A DNA stretch of 64,000 bases from Latrodectus hesperus (taxonomy: Eukaryota > Arthropoda > Arachnida > Araneae > Theridiidae): positions 22,174,822-22,238,821 of the forward strand of contig CM075857.1 of the NCBI GenBank assembly GCA_037975125.1. The letters are read 5' to 3'. Position numbers and translations under genes: made by a program. The notes below the pieces were generated by a model, which did no database searches, was not told the DNA's origin, and worked only from the letters and a program-made list of their open reading frames with translations. Of this stretch, positions 50,390-63,526 are shown one piece after another. Numbering within the stretch: position 1 is the first letter of the stretch; the number at the start of each line of letters is the position of its first letter.

Positions 50390-50840
50390 AGTGACATTTG
50401 CAACACTATGAGTGTCCTAGGAAAAGAATTATCGACATCCAATGCCTTTTCTAGAGCATCTCACAAACACTCCAGCAGACTAAAGTATGGGACTCGTTGG
50501 TCAAACCACATGATGAATACACTCTTCTCAATAATATAAGCAACAACAATCTTCTTCCTAGGGTTGGATTTGTTGGTGATTATCTTATTGAATATCAACT
50601 CAATATATCAACCAACTCAGATATATCAACAACTCAATATATCAACAACATGAAACAAACTCAGTATTGTTGAGTGTAATTCTCCGTTGAGTTTCATTTG
50701 TAACACCTGAAGTATCTTTGAAAAAGGATAATAGACATCTAATGCCTTTTCTAGAGCATCCCACAAGTGCTGCAACTGACTAAAGTATGGGGCTCATTGG
50801 TGACACCATATAGTGAATACACTCTTCTCCAAGGTAACCA
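50390..50840. repeat. Diverged duplication, about 145 bp twice, 302 bp apart
   Basis: 50394-50540 and 50696-50838 share AATGCCTTTTCTAGAGCATC, GACTAAAGTATGG and GTGAATACACTCTTCTC-like blocks in order. The linkers share CTCAGTATTGTTGAGTGT. No frame agrees between the copies; the source is unknown. Confidence 0.75.
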
Positions 50841-51687
50841 ATCACAAAAAAATCCAACTCGGTATTGTTGAGTGTCCATACAAAAATAATCAGTCTCTCA
50901 CAATTCCTTGTAAAAATCATGTGCATGGATTTTATAAATTTTTCATATTAAATAATGAAAAGAAGAAAATTCATTATTAAAATATACTTTTAGGGAAATA
51001 ACCAAGCAATAAATTACATTTTATTGTTATTATTAACAAGTAACAATGATTAATGAGACTGTTTTTAAAATGTAATTGTAAAATTAAAGCAATTTCTTAA
51101 AATATTAAGAAATGAATTATTTGTTCACTGGTTCTGTTTGATTATTGCTACCATACAGCAATCAAACTGCTTCAATCAACCATCAATCAAATTGCAATCA
51201 GACATCAGATATAGAAGTAAAAAACTGTACAGTGGGTAAGCTTATCATACCCATTAAAATAGAGACTTAGGAGCTTCCCTAAGGAGAAGGAATTCCATAA
51301 AAAAATTCTGCTATTAAAATGTAATGTCTATAACATCATTCAATAAAAAACAAGCTTTTTATTATTTCGTGTTTTAAAACCATACAAACAAAAGAGAGAA
51401 TAGTCAAATGAACTTACAATGAGATGCGTTTTAATGTGCATTAAAGATAAATTTTCTAAATCACCATTTTATACAGCACCAATTAAAAGGAAACATTTGG
51501 ATGTAGTTTATAGCAGCTATTTTAAAATACTGTAAAACACACAATAAGTAATTAAACTGATATACATTTATTGGAGCATGTACATAGTGTACGTATATGC
51601 AAAACAAGTAATACTCATATTCTTCTTTTGGTATTTGAATTGAAATATTCATCACACAACAGAAAAAATTAAAATAATGAATTCATA
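50841..51687. other. AT-rich DNA, nothing assigned
   Basis: No frame or element recognised. Confidence 0.4.
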
Positions 51688-51966
51688 AGCTAAACTTCGT
51701 GGCATGACAGCCCATGTGAACCAAGGCCAATAGTGCCCATAACTGTTTTCATCACCGAGGACCCTAGGTTGCGAAGGATATGTCCCAGTTAGATGGTCAG
51801 CCTAACGTGAAACCCCCAGTGCTTAGTTCCAAAACATGCTTGGTACTCAGTTTATCGACACCTGAAAGGATGAGGGGGTGAGTCGACCCTGCCCAGCCCG
51901 AGGATCAAACCTCAGACATGTGCCTTTGGAGCGTGAAACACTGCCACTAAGCCCCCAGGCTTCACA
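51688..51966 (-). mobile_element. tRNA-derived SINE, family F4
   Basis: Plus strand: GACAGCCCATGTGAACC, GATGGTCAGCCTAACG, AACATGCTTGGTACTCAG, GTGAGTCGACCCTGCCCAG and CGAGGATCAAACCTC (inverted B-box). ATGAATTCATA and ATGAATACATA flank it as a probable worn duplication. Confidence 0.88.
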
Positions 51967-52079
51967 TGAATACATATGATCAAAACATTTCATGAGATAT
52001 ATTCATAAAGAATAATAATAAAAATTTGTTTTTAAATTCATATTTATAAAATGTTAAAGAATCACTTTGACATAAATAG

Positions 52080-52530
52080 ATGATATCAGAAGAAAAAGAA
52101 CAGAAGAAGAAAAACGCTTAATTTTTGAAAGAAAAATCCTAAGGAAAATTTCAGGACCTATTATAGAGGGTAACGTATGGAGAATCCTATATAACGATGA
52201 GATCTACAAAAAATATATGAAATTCGGCGAGACTGACATTATAATAACAGTCAAAGCGTAACACATCAGATGGCTGGGCCATCTCTACAGAAAGCTTGAT
52301 ACTGTAAAAAGGTGACCTTCTTAATGATGTAAGGAACCAGAAGAAGAGGACGACCACCCACAAGATGGCTAGATGATGTTGAAATTGACTTCAAGATATT
52401 GGGAGTCCACCGATAGTGGGCCGTCGACAATGACAGGGTCAGATGGAGGAGGATCTGAGAGTCAGAGCCTTGGCCAGCAAAAAGCTGTTGTGCTTATGAG
52501 AAAGAAGAAGAGAAAGCAAACTTCTTTATA
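52080..52530 (+). mobile_element. LINE 3' end (endonuclease/reverse-transcriptase type)
   Basis: Translated with one stop and frame changes: EEEKRLIFERKILRKISGPI, NVWRILYNDEIYKKYM, HIRWLGHLYRKLDTV, then GRPPTRWLDDVE and FKILGVHR. This is the conserved end of the RTE-like endonuclease-reverse transcriptase family (ERKILRKIFGP, RWAGHV, GRPRxRWxDDVE). It continues where the LINE at 60.3-63.3 kb breaks off, so the two are probably one family. The end has a GAAGAAG-rich tail. Confidence 0.85.
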
Positions 52531-52587
52531 TACCAGATGGAAATATTTTTGGTTCCATTTCCTTATTTTTTTTAATTAAGGCATGAA

Positions 52588-53415
52588 CAGTAGAACTCCA
52601 ACTATCCGAATCAAATAAGACTGGACCCCATTCGGATAATCAAAAATTCGGTTGATTGGAATTTTTCAAAAAAAGTATCCATTTTAATTAATTATTGTAT
52701 GTTGAAAATGGAAGAAAAAGTATACTTTTAAATAAAAGGAATTTATAATGAAAAGGCAACACTTTTACATGCTAATATACTTACAAATGCTGTACATTAA
52801 TGCATGTATGTTCAGTAATGTGAATGTAAATTATTGCTTCCCTAACATATCGGTCAAAGTTATCTGTTTCACTGCCTTGATTCATTTTTGGTCAGCCAAG
52901 TCGGCTTGATAAGGAGAATTTACATGTGATCCCACTCGGCCTGATGCTTTATCCACTTCAAAGCAGTTTCAATGCCGGCAAATGAGTTGATGGTCCCGTG
53001 TATGCTCGATTTCAATATTAAAATCATCTTTTTTCTCGACACTTTAAATAAGTTGGCAATCATTTGCAATTGAAATCTAGAGTTTTACTCATAATCCAAT
53101 ATCCTATATCTTAGAGCTAATTTAAGAACATCCAGGAATTTTTAAATAAATGTTTTTGAACTCTTCTCAGGAGACTCTCTCTCTTTCTCTCTCTCTCTCT
53201 CTGTCTCTCTCTTTCTCTCTCTCCCCCTCTCTCTCTTTCTCTCTCTCTCTCTCATTCTCATATTTTCCCTTCTCTTATCTCTCTTTTTCTTGAGCTTTTC
53301 CTTTTTCGCCTTTTCCATCTCTTCTTCAGTCTAATTTATTTTTCTGAAATTCTGAAAGAGATTCGGATAATCAGAGATTCAGATAAACGGAATTCAGATA
53401 AATGGAATCCTAATG
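52588..53415 (-). mobile_element. Pogo/Tigger-like DNA transposon relic
   Basis: Imperfect inverted ends, CAGTAGAACTCCAACTATCC and (inverted) CATTAGGATTCCATTTATC, with TA after the right end. Repeated ATTCGGATAATC/GATTCAGATAA motifs lie within the ends. On the minus strand at about 52.87-52.99 kb a short piece reads GIETALKWIKHQAEWDHM, a stop, then ILLIKPTW. This resembles the C-terminal ALKWxExQ block of Tigger transposases. The catalytic part is gone. Confidence 0.75.
53168..53256. repeat. (CT)n-rich tract inside the Tigger-like relic
   Basis: Mostly CTCTCT with TTTCT, GTCT and CCCC interruptions. Confidence 0.95.
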
Positions 53416-54522
53416 TATTTAAAAACACAATTTCATATTTAACAATTTACATCTAAAGTCTTTTGTGAAAATTTCTCCACAAGCAATTCTGATTTTTTTT
53501 CTCTCTTTAGATTATTTTACCTCAGATTTTCATTAAATTTTATTTTCTCAAATAAATTTCCTATCAATTTTTCTACCTCCTAAAAAGACAGATACGAATC
53601 AAAATGAACTCATTAAATAATCTGTATACAAAATTTTAATTTGTTCTATTTTATCCAATCATAATAGCTTTTAATATCTTTTAAATTTTAACATTAAGCC
53701 TAAAATACATATCACATAGAATCTTTATTTCGATAAAATTAGTAATTAAAAGTGAGGAAATAAAACAATGCTTTCACTACAAACATCAAGCCAAACAATT
53801 ATGAATGCAACAAAAGGCAAAATTAATCATCACATTTATCCGTCCATAAAAGTCCATTTATTATTTAAAATTTATCCATCCTTTTTAATGAATTTTCTAT
53901 TTAATGTGCTAAAAATGAAAATAAATTGATAACTTTGTTTTCATCGGAAAACTGAAATGAATGAGATTATACTATGAGATTTAGATTATACCTCTAAATT
54001 TTTCATTATACCTGACTCATTTAAATATTATAAGCTGCTATCAAATGGCAATTAACCGATCTTTTCGAACGTAAGCTGAGAAAATTAGTTCCTTTTTTTC
54101 CTGGATTGAAAGTAAATGAGCAGAGAAAAAAATACTTCCATTATCTTGATAACAATCGAAATAAAAGGAATGCTTACATGTATCCAAAAATAGTTTTCTA
54201 AGAAAATACTGGTTTCAGTCTTATTTCAAGCAATTAAAATTGGCCTTTGAATAAAACCGGTATAGATAAAAAAGAAACTGCAGACACGCTTTTATCATTG
54301 TTCTATGAAATTGAAATACGAAAGTTATTTCAAAGTGTAGTACTTTAGTTGAATTTCAATAGAATGAGAACGATAAAAAAATAATAAGACACTTTTTTCC
54401 TTTCTATTCAAGGGAAAGGTTAAATCAAAAGAATGTTTTAAACTTTTGAAAGGAAAACATATTTATTTTTCCACAGTGAGAAAGGATCTTTTGAGAATGT
54501 TAAGTTACACGATATATATACA
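53416..54522. other. AT-rich DNA, nothing assigned
   Basis: No coding or repeat signal recognised. Confidence 0.4.
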
Positions 54523-54524
54523 TA

Positions 54525-55806
54525 TATAGGGTATTAAGACATTCTTAGAACAATTTCGATAAAGAATTAAAAAAAGTAAATTTTTTAGTATAAAAATTTT
54601 TTGGCAACAGCTTATTATTTGAAATAAAAAATATCGTCTGCTACTTTTAAATTTATTCTTCTTTCGAAATGTCCCATGCAAACAAGCTGTAGATTAGAGG
54701 ATATGTTTTTGCGCTTTCCGAAAAGAAATATTCTTATAACAGAATTCAAAAAACGTTGTGAAATGTGTGGTATTAAAATTTCTAAGTGCAAAATAACCAA
54801 TATTATTAATCGGATAGGTAAATCCGTCAATAAGTATTTCTACATGGAAAGAAGACTCCAAACGAATATCCGAAACAAGTACGTACTGTTTCAAATGTTT
54901 CTAATGTGAAATCACTGGTAACAAGAAAAATCCGTCAACACAGAAATCAATAGCAAAGTATTTAGATACATCTATAGCAACAATAAATAAAATAATAAAC
55001 CAAAATTTGCAACTTAAAAAAGCTAAAAAACAAATATTCACTAACTTTTGCTGAGACATGTGTCTCAACGCAAAACATTTTGTAGAATCCCGTATGAAAA
55101 CCATTTAGCAGGAGATAAATGAAAATACATTGTGACACTTGAGGAAGCATGGGTTTATAGAAAGCATGGGTATATGACTGCAACAAAAAAGGTCTATTTA
55201 CTGTGTGAAACGAGGAGAAAAAAATGTACAAACCTGATTCCGTCAATGTAAAGAAAGTTTCAGTAAGTGGCTTATGATTGGCGAAGAGAGAGAGGTTCCT
55301 CCTACAATGGGAAATAAAAAAATAAGAAAAAAATGTTAAAATCAAATCATACTATCAGGAGAAGGTTTTACGTCCACTATTTACAGAAGAAATTCCACTT
55401 CTTTATCCCAAAGTCTTTCAAAGAGTGAAACATCAACAAGACAAAGCTACAAGCCATTCTTCGAAAACTACCACTGCATTCCTTGAATAAATGAAGACTA
55501 ATACAGGTATTGCATATATACCTTTCCAACATATTCCTGTGAAGTCCCCTGACTTTTCACCTATGGGCTATTGTGCCTTTGGTCTGTTAAAAAGAGTTCT
55601 TTCTAAACGCAAACCCACCACGATGGATGGATTCTGGAAAGCAATACCCCTGGAAATTTTACGAAAAGCTCTTCTATAATGGAAATCACGATGCAGATTT
55701 ATAGTCCAGGAAAAAGGTTATCAGATCGTTCATTTAAAAAAATAATCTTTACATTTTAAACATTAATGGCCCCGAAATCGTTCTAAAAATAAGTTAACAC
55801 CCTCTG
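54525..55806 (+). mobile_element. Tc1/mariner-superfamily element, decayed but with both ends
   Basis: Inverted ends GGGTATTAAGACATTCTTAG and (inverted) GGGTGTTAACTTATTTTTAG, both continuing AGAAC(A/G)ATTTCG, with TA on each side. The length, about 1.28 kb, is normal for a complete mariner-type element. Inside is a transposase with many stops and frame changes. Confidence 0.85.
54676..55690 (+). pseudogene. Mariner-type transposase pseudogene
   Basis: N-terminal pieces (54676-54909) look like a helix-turn-helix region, KKRCEMCGIKISKCKITNII, with little conserved. Farther on, EAWVYDCNKK-like sequence (about 55.15 kb) is near the first acidic block. VFQRVKHQQDKATSHSS holds the second Asp in a DKATSH setting. 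The last frame (55491-55679) has HIPVKSPDFSPMGYCAFGLL, where the third Asp of SPDFSP is kept, then SIPLEILRKALL-like sequence. Many stops lie between, so it is inactive. Confidence 0.78.
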
Positions 55807-56959
<1,153 letters not shown>

Positions 56960-59150
56960 ACTTTATACTTTTGAGATTATTTACTATATGCTTGATATTT
57001 CGAATTGCAACAATCTACTTTGCAATACAAAATCACAAGTATACATCAACTATAAAAATTAAATGATGTCTTGAAAGCTTGAAATTTTCTTTTACTCTAT
57101 GAAGTTATAGAATATTGAAGAAGTTGAACTCCTTTCACCGGCTCTTAATGCATTTCTGTGTTGGCCGAAAATGGGAAAAATGTTAAAAATCAATGTTAAT
57201 ATGGGAAAACAATGCTTTTACAAAAATCGAACGAGAATTTTTCCCCATCGCGAAATGTATTTTCCTGAAAAAATATGTGGAAATACAGAAAGAAATATGG
57301 AAGCGCTTTCTCTATTCTCAGTGGTTAAGCATAAATGGCAACTTTAAAGGAGAGCTACGGCTTCTTTCTTGAAGCGAGAAGAGTTCCGGATTAAAATGTA
57401 ACATCACTTAGATAATTACAGTGGCATTAGCAACTTTATATAGGAATTCGATTAACGCGAACTTATCTTTCAAATTAACTACAAATTCTAATGAGAATCT
57501 TGAAATAAAATGTAGCTTTTTTAAGTAAGGCAGAAACGGACACGCTGATGTAAGTTTTATTTCATTTCACGCAGTATTTTTGACTAAATTTGGATATATT
57601 TTTGGTGAAAAATTAAACAAGATTTTTATTTAATAGCATTTTTTGCAATTGTTTCCTTGGTATACTTACTCAAGTTTATTTATTGTATGGAGCACAATAT
57701 AATCTCCGTCTAATAAATTTGTCAAAACAAAACTATAAGTATAAGGGTTTGTTTATCAATTTATTTATATCACTTTTAAATGCAAATCTCCTCAGTTGCT
57801 TAGAATTATAGATGAAAATTTTAAGTAAGACGCATAATATAAAAAAATTCAAAATATGTAGTATAACGTAAACGGTAAAATTGTTTTAAAAGAAAAAGCA
57901 TTTGGAATCGAAAATTGTTTGAAAATAAAGAAAAAAGTTTTGAAACAAGTTTTAGGAAAAATTAATTCATTGCATTTAAATTCCCCTATACATCAACCAC
58001 AGTGAACGAATAGACATGCAACTCTTATTTACCTTAAAATAATTATCAAAAATAATTATTACAAGCATTTAAATAAACTTTTTTTTTGTTAATGAAATGT
58101 CTAGTAGGTTACAATTGAAAAACGCTCCTGGTTAAATTGCAGTTTAAAATTTCAATGACATTTTAAGAATACTGCTTCTTATTTGTGAGTCCCGAAAATG
58201 AAATCGATAAAATTCCCAAACGTGCTTCAACAGGTAAGATTGCCAAATAAGAAATACAACATTCATCGCCAATTCTTCAGTGGTGATTAGGTACAAATCC
58301 ACGATATTCCATCCAGGAAATCCCGTTTTGAAATACTTTATTTGAAACAAAAGACATATTTGTAAAAGAAATTAAATAAAAACTTTAATCTTTTACGATT
58401 AAAATTAAAATTCCCTCCTTAGAAAATAATAGTTAAATAAAAAATGTTTCTAAATTCCAAAGATTATATTGCTATCAATTGATTGGTTGCTGTCGGGTCC
58501 AGGAAGTTAACTATATCCGTGACTGCCAATGATGGCTTCACTATATTATCTGTTTAGAGATCACTATCGAATGGGTATTCTCTGATATTCTAGACAGATG
58601 CCAGTATTGATGGACAATTAAAATTATGGCTTGGAGAGAGTTCTTCGTCAGGATAATGTCTACATTTTACATATGTTCAGTTATTGAAGCATATTTATGA
58701 TCTACATTAAAATCTAAAATCAACAAGGCAATATGTTTTCTATCTTACCATTCTCCTGATAGGATTTATCCTTCTCGAAATTTGCACAAACAATTACATT
58801 CGAAATTGTCCCAAGCACAAGCCAAATGTTCAATTTTAAAAAAATGTAGATTTGCAAATCCGCAAATACAAAAATTATGAAAAAATTCGAAAGTTTCCAT
58901 AATAATTCTTATAATAAACCTTTTAACTTCAAATACTATAGCAGACCGCAACCATCTTTAAAAGTTTTCTGCGAAAAAAAGAAATCAAAATATTTAATTT
59001 GTCTATAAATTCAGTTTTATTTTATGGTACATTCAAATTAAAAATCGTATTTTCAAAGAAAAGCCTTATTTTATAAGTCCGCTTAATAAAATAGTCTTAT
59101 CTTGGTTTTTTATTCTTTACAGTGAATCACTTGTAATGTAATGCAAACCC
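56960..59150. other. Unassigned DNA
   Basis: A 68-codon minus frame at 58144-58350 lies in sequence that is less AT-rich than its surroundings. No domain or repeat match was recognised, so it is not called. Confidence 0.4.
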
Positions 59151-59154
59151 ACCC

Positions 59155-59440
59155 ACTCCCCAGCGCGCACGTTTTTAATCTCCGTAATGCTTCGCAATCT
59201 CATTCAAAGACTTTACGTTTAATAGCATCTTGAAATCAGTTTTAAGAATTCGCATTTTAATGCGAATTCTTTCAAAGCGTCGGGTGCCATTACCTGAAAC
59301 CTTTTGTCGTGGTGAAGCGGCGTTTGGATCATTATGAATAGTCGGGGAGAGAAAATTAAACACCTCCAACAGCCTTCTTCGAAAGCGTTTCATTTGATTA
59401 TCTCACGAACAGTATACAGGCATCATGCGATCTGTAATGA
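59155..59440 (+). repeat. Dispersed palindrome-bearing repeat, copy 4 (best palindrome)
   Basis: 59246-59269 is GAATTCGCATT, two T, then AATGCGAATTC, with both 11-bp arms perfect. It is preceded by GCATCTTGAAATCAG and followed by CCATTACCTGAAACC, TTTTGTCGTGG, CATTATGAATAGTCGGGG, GAAAATTAAA and TTTGATTATCTCACGAAC. The minus frame here is a shadow. Confidence 0.82.
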
Positions 59441-60329
59441 AGGAAAAAAAAAGATAGGCAGCATTTTCAGTAAAAATAACAGCAATTTACTCTCGTAAAG
59501 GCATCAATCGGTTTTGTTTAGAGGAGTAATGAACGCAACGCCCTTTCCTCTCTTTCGATATTTATTCTACCATAAATTTTAATTACCATCAGATTTAACA
59601 GAGAATTTTTCTTCTTTTTTTTTTGCAATTTTTCAGTAGCTGAAAATGAGAATAAACCCTTAATACCAAGTAAAAATGTTATTGAGTATAATTAAGAAAG
59701 AAAATTTCATACCCTATAAAGATTCATACTTTGGTAAAGTGGTTAACGATCTTGGTGTGCATTCATTCAAGAATGGTGAAAAAAAGTGAGCACAATGATG
59801 CTTGTGAAAAGAGATTGTTATAATTTTATGGAAGTATATAATTTTTATTTTTAATCTTTTTCAGTGGAAGCGTGTTTATTTATTTTTTTTTTGTTTATTA
59901 ATAAGATTTTAATAATTGGTAAAAATATTTTGAATGGTTTCATTATTGATTAATTTGAAGGAAAATTACAATCGCTGTTCTTTTACTATAATAAAATCAT
60001 AAGATGCCACAGAATATGAAAAAAGAACTCGTTTGAAAGAATAAGCTTATTTTTAATTTTTTTATTGGAAGTACGTTTTACGTTATTTATTCATTTTTGT
60101 AAATCATCGTCTTAGGATGATTTTTATTACTTATATAAATCTAAAACAAAATATAACATAGAAGCTTTTTATTTATTAATTTAAATTTAATCCCTTCTCA
60201 TATTACATCATATTCTGTGTTAAATTCAATGAGCTGTATCACTTATACATTATACTGATTAAACGGAATATAATAAATAATATAAATTTAAAATTTAACT
60301 GATCTAAATTTACTTTATTTAAATTTCGA
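59441..60329. other. AT-rich DNA, nothing assigned
   Basis: No feature recognised. Confidence 0.4.
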
Positions 60330-60459
60330 AAGATAAAAATTTCTTACTCTGCTGCTAGTAGTATTCTAGGGCCTTAAAATCTATATATTTCTTCTTTCTG
60401 AGTAGTAGTTCAAATTTCTGGTGCATAAGTTACAATAGGTCTGATAATAGTTTCATATA

Positions 60460-61074
60460 CAGTAATCCCCTCAATAACAAGGTACTCTTATAACACGTTT
60501 TCATATTACGCGATATCATGTCCCTCGTATAACGCGTGTTCCCCCCCCAATTAACGTGTAAATTCCTCACGCTTGATTTCTGTACTATGAAGTTAATAAT
60601 GATTTGTAGAGTTCACAATCAATTTCGAGTATGTTTGCACATTATGTCAATTGTGTTCTCACTAAAATTAATTAAATAGTATTATTGACCTTTGAACATT
60701 CTGATAAAAAAAGATGTCGCGGTGGAATGTTATTTCAGGTAACTTCTACAGCGAATAAACATGTAATAAAACTGTTTTAAGAATTATTTGATTTATTTGA
60801 AATTGATCTGTTTTTTAGTTACATTTGTGAAAGTTTTTATTTAAAATGTTCTTAATTTGATTTGAATAAAACCAACACATTTCGTTTATAACACAGTTTT
60901 CCCTTAATATTCAATTTAAGACCCCTTTTTACGAGAAAGACGAGAAAGTTAAACGTGAATCATTTGTACAGAACGTGTTATACCAGGTCATACGAGCGCG
61001 TTTGATGAGAATACTCGTACAACGCGTTTTCCTATAACGCGGAACTACTATGCCTTGTTATAGGGGGATTACTG
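60460..61074. mobile_element. MITE with CAGTAATCCCC ends, inserted in the LINE
   Basis: Ends CAGTAATCCCC...ATAACAAGG and (inverted) CAGTAATCCCCC...ATAACAAGG, with TA on both sides (60458-60459 and 61075-61076). 615 bp with no transposase. Subterminal TATAACGCG/ACGCGTT motifs occur in opposite orientations. The ends and TA target suggest the pogo/Tigger group. Confidence 0.9.
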
Positions 61075-61139
61075 TAGTACCTTCTTGACAGCGCAGAAGA
61101 TTTAAATAGCTGACTTATTGAAAAGTAACATCTGTTTCC

Positions 61140-61930
61140 CTGGGGCTTGAGCACAGCCACCAGGCGCGTCGGCAAGTGGTGGATAGCCGAATGTCCTGTA
61201 GGAATGACAGGATAGCCTTGAATATAGAATCAGAGGCCGCGAACCAGCTCCCGTAAACTCTGGTGTTATGCGATCCGTGCCTAGGGCTAATTGGCACCGC
61301 GGTATTGGTGTCTTAACGGAGCCTCTAGTTGCTTGGCGAACTTCTAGAGTAATTTGCCTTGCCCAGTAACTCAGGCAATGCTGGGTGGACTTATATTACC
61401 TGAGCTTTTTAATTGTTATCTTGTGGCTGAAAAGACACAAGAAGTAACAAACCTTTCTGCATTTGCAGGTGAAGCCTCTAAAGTAGACCTTGCTGAAAAG
61501 ACAAGGGAACCCAGAGGCAATCTTGTAAAGGGGCAGCAATGAATCCTTCACTTGAGGTAGAAATGACCTCTAAACCATCTTCTTCTGGTGAAAGTCAGGA
61601 AGCTATTCCTAGCATGACTGACTTTCTGACCAGATGGGACTATTTCAGCAAGACCTTATCTGCTGGAAATGTCATATGCAAGAGGAAACGGCAGAGCATG
61701 TCATTTACGAATGTGAGGCTCTTGCCCTCCCTAAATTAACTTCTTTAGGCTTCATCCATACTAGAGACTTACACCTAGACTCCATTAAAGGGTTATCGGA
61801 CTTTATTAGTAAAGTGGGTGACCCAAGCAACTGGAACTAGGAAACATTGGGTTTGGAGTTAATGGTACAAAATGCTGATAAAAGCAGAGGTGCCCAATGA
61901 CATACAAACTCAATTTTTAAGAAGAAGAAG
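61140..61930 (+). mobile_element. Short LINE derivative (0.8-kb family), copy C, 5'-truncated
   Basis: Flanked by ATCTGTTTCC (61130-61139 and 61931-61940). It starts about 30 bp inside the 5' end of copies A and B and ends with (GAA)n. It keeps the MNPSLEVEM segment (ATG at 61539) and the same deletion junction as B. It is inserted in the minus-strand LINE, opposite in orientation. Confidence 0.93.
61634..61840 (+). pseudogene. LINE ORF2 C-terminal Cys/His tail (copy C)
   Basis: The same 68-residue tail as copies A and B, with one change (HTRDLHL for HTRELHL). The Cys/His residues of CWKCHMQEETAEHVIYEC are intact. Confidence 0.8.
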
Positions 61931-63345
61931 ATCTGTTTCCAGCAACCAGTCTAGCCTTTATTTCAGGATTTACCTTATTTTTTCTGTGATAAATGAACCT
62001 AGATATTTACATTCAGTCGTCTTTTGAAAATCGAGCTCAGTATTTACTGCATTGTTGACCAAACCACATCCTCTATCTCCTCCAAGAATATAATTAGTTT
62101 TCTCTCTATTAACCAGAAGTCCCTCTGCCTTTGCCTCTTTTTATAGGTTTTTATAGTTTTCAACTAGACAGTCTTCAGTTCTAAACATCAAATCCCCATC
62201 ATCCGAAAAGGCAAAAATTTGCAAGAATTGATTTATTACTGTGCTCCTTTGATCAGAGTAAAACTTTTTGTATGATATATTCCAAAAACATAAGTTAGAT
62301 GCTGTGGAAATTGCATCTCACTATCTTAATTATAAAATTTCTTGAAAACTTTCCCTGCACTTTGGCTTTTATGGTTAACGAAGTCATTTTAACAAACCGT
62401 ATTAATTTTACTGGTATTTCAAATTCATTCAAGATGTGGTGATACAATTTTTTTCTGTTCATACAGTCGTATGCTTGCGTAAAATCAATAAAAAATGTAA
62501 ATAATTTGATGTTTTGAGTATAGAACCTCTTCAGAACATTTCTAATACCAAAAATCTGGTCCGCAGTGAACCTACCATTTCTGAATCAATATTGAAAGTC
62601 ACTGATTATTTTTTCTGCATAAGATTGTTATCTATACGCAATAATTCTCGAGAGTACTTTATATGAAGTACTCGAAGGAGATATTCCACTATAATTTCCT
62701 CAAGTCAATATATTACCTTTTTTTATATATAGGGCACATGATTGATTACACTTTGCCATTCAATTTTTGATCCACACGCTTTCCAAGAGGTCATGTGGTA
62801 ATATCCTTAAAAAGTTTTCTTCTCTATATTTCAGCATCTTGGCTGTAATTAAGTCTTCAACCGTACCTTTTCTACTTTTTTATAGCTTGTTTTGTTTCTT
62901 CAACTGTTAGAGACTTACAGAATTGGTCATCATCCACATTATATTCATTTATCTCAACCTCCTCAATTGTTATATCCTCTTTAGTAGCTCTTCAAAATAT
63001 TGTCCATCTTTCAATTATTTTGCTTTTTTCGATAATCATTTCTTTGTCCCTGTTTTTACAAAAACTTATTTTGTATTGAAACCCTTTATTGATGCTTTTA
63101 ATGTTTGAATGAATTTTACAGGTGCCTCACATGGATTTTTCACTTCCTATATTCTATTTTTTTTAATTTTTTTTCTACGATGCAATACTTTTGATACGAT
63201 ATTCCTTTCTTCTTTATAAGGCTTTTCGTTTTGTATAGTTCCATAGGAAAGAATTTTTTCCAAGCAATTTTTTGTTTCAGTTCTCTCCACTCACTACCAA
63301 ACCATTCCTTTCGTGGTGTATTTTTCTCGTCCTCTAAATTTTTTA
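61931..63345 (-). pseudogene. Reverse transcriptase of the RTE-like LINE (pseudogene)
   Basis: Read through several stops and frame changes. EWFGSEWRELKQKIAW lies near 63.3 kb and LTVEETKQAIKK near 62.9 kb. ALYIKKGN and GNYSGISPSSTSYKVLSRII follow, corresponding to the NYRGISLL...YKxLSxIL block. Then FRNGRFTADQIFGIRNVL and LFTFFIDFTQAYD carry the first catalytic Asp, and GKFSRNFIIK comes next. FAFSDDGDLMFR holds the Asp pair of the catalytic box (about 62198-62212), with Phe-Ser in place of Tyr-Ala. EAKAEGLLVNREKTNYILGG follows. All three catalytic Asp codons survive, but the frame is broken many times. Confidence 0.85.
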
Positions 63346-63526
63346 TTCATTAACTTTAATTTCAACATCCATTATATTGATTAACACAGCAAAAGAATGC
63401 CTTGACAACATCTCCCTTTCTGGAAAAGTCTTGTTAATAGAAACAGACTTCTTCTAGTTAAATGCATCAATTTTTCCATATTAATAAATATAAACGTTAC
63501 TAATCAGATGCTTACTAGAAACTTAT

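Larger units (their letters stand above)
60330..63345 (-). mobile_element. RTE-like LINE carrying two later insertions
   Basis: A minus-strand endonuclease/reverse-transcriptase type LINE. Its coding traces lie in three pieces: 63345-61931, 61139-61077 and 60457-60330. They are separated by the 0.8-kb LINE derivative copy C and by a MITE. Across the first break the protein reads NRCYF, and across the second LSRRY to YETIIRPIVTYAPE, which is the normal order of this family (NRCYYGL..LSRxTK..YKTLIRPxxTYGxE). The 5' endonuclease is not recognised. Confidence 0.88.
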
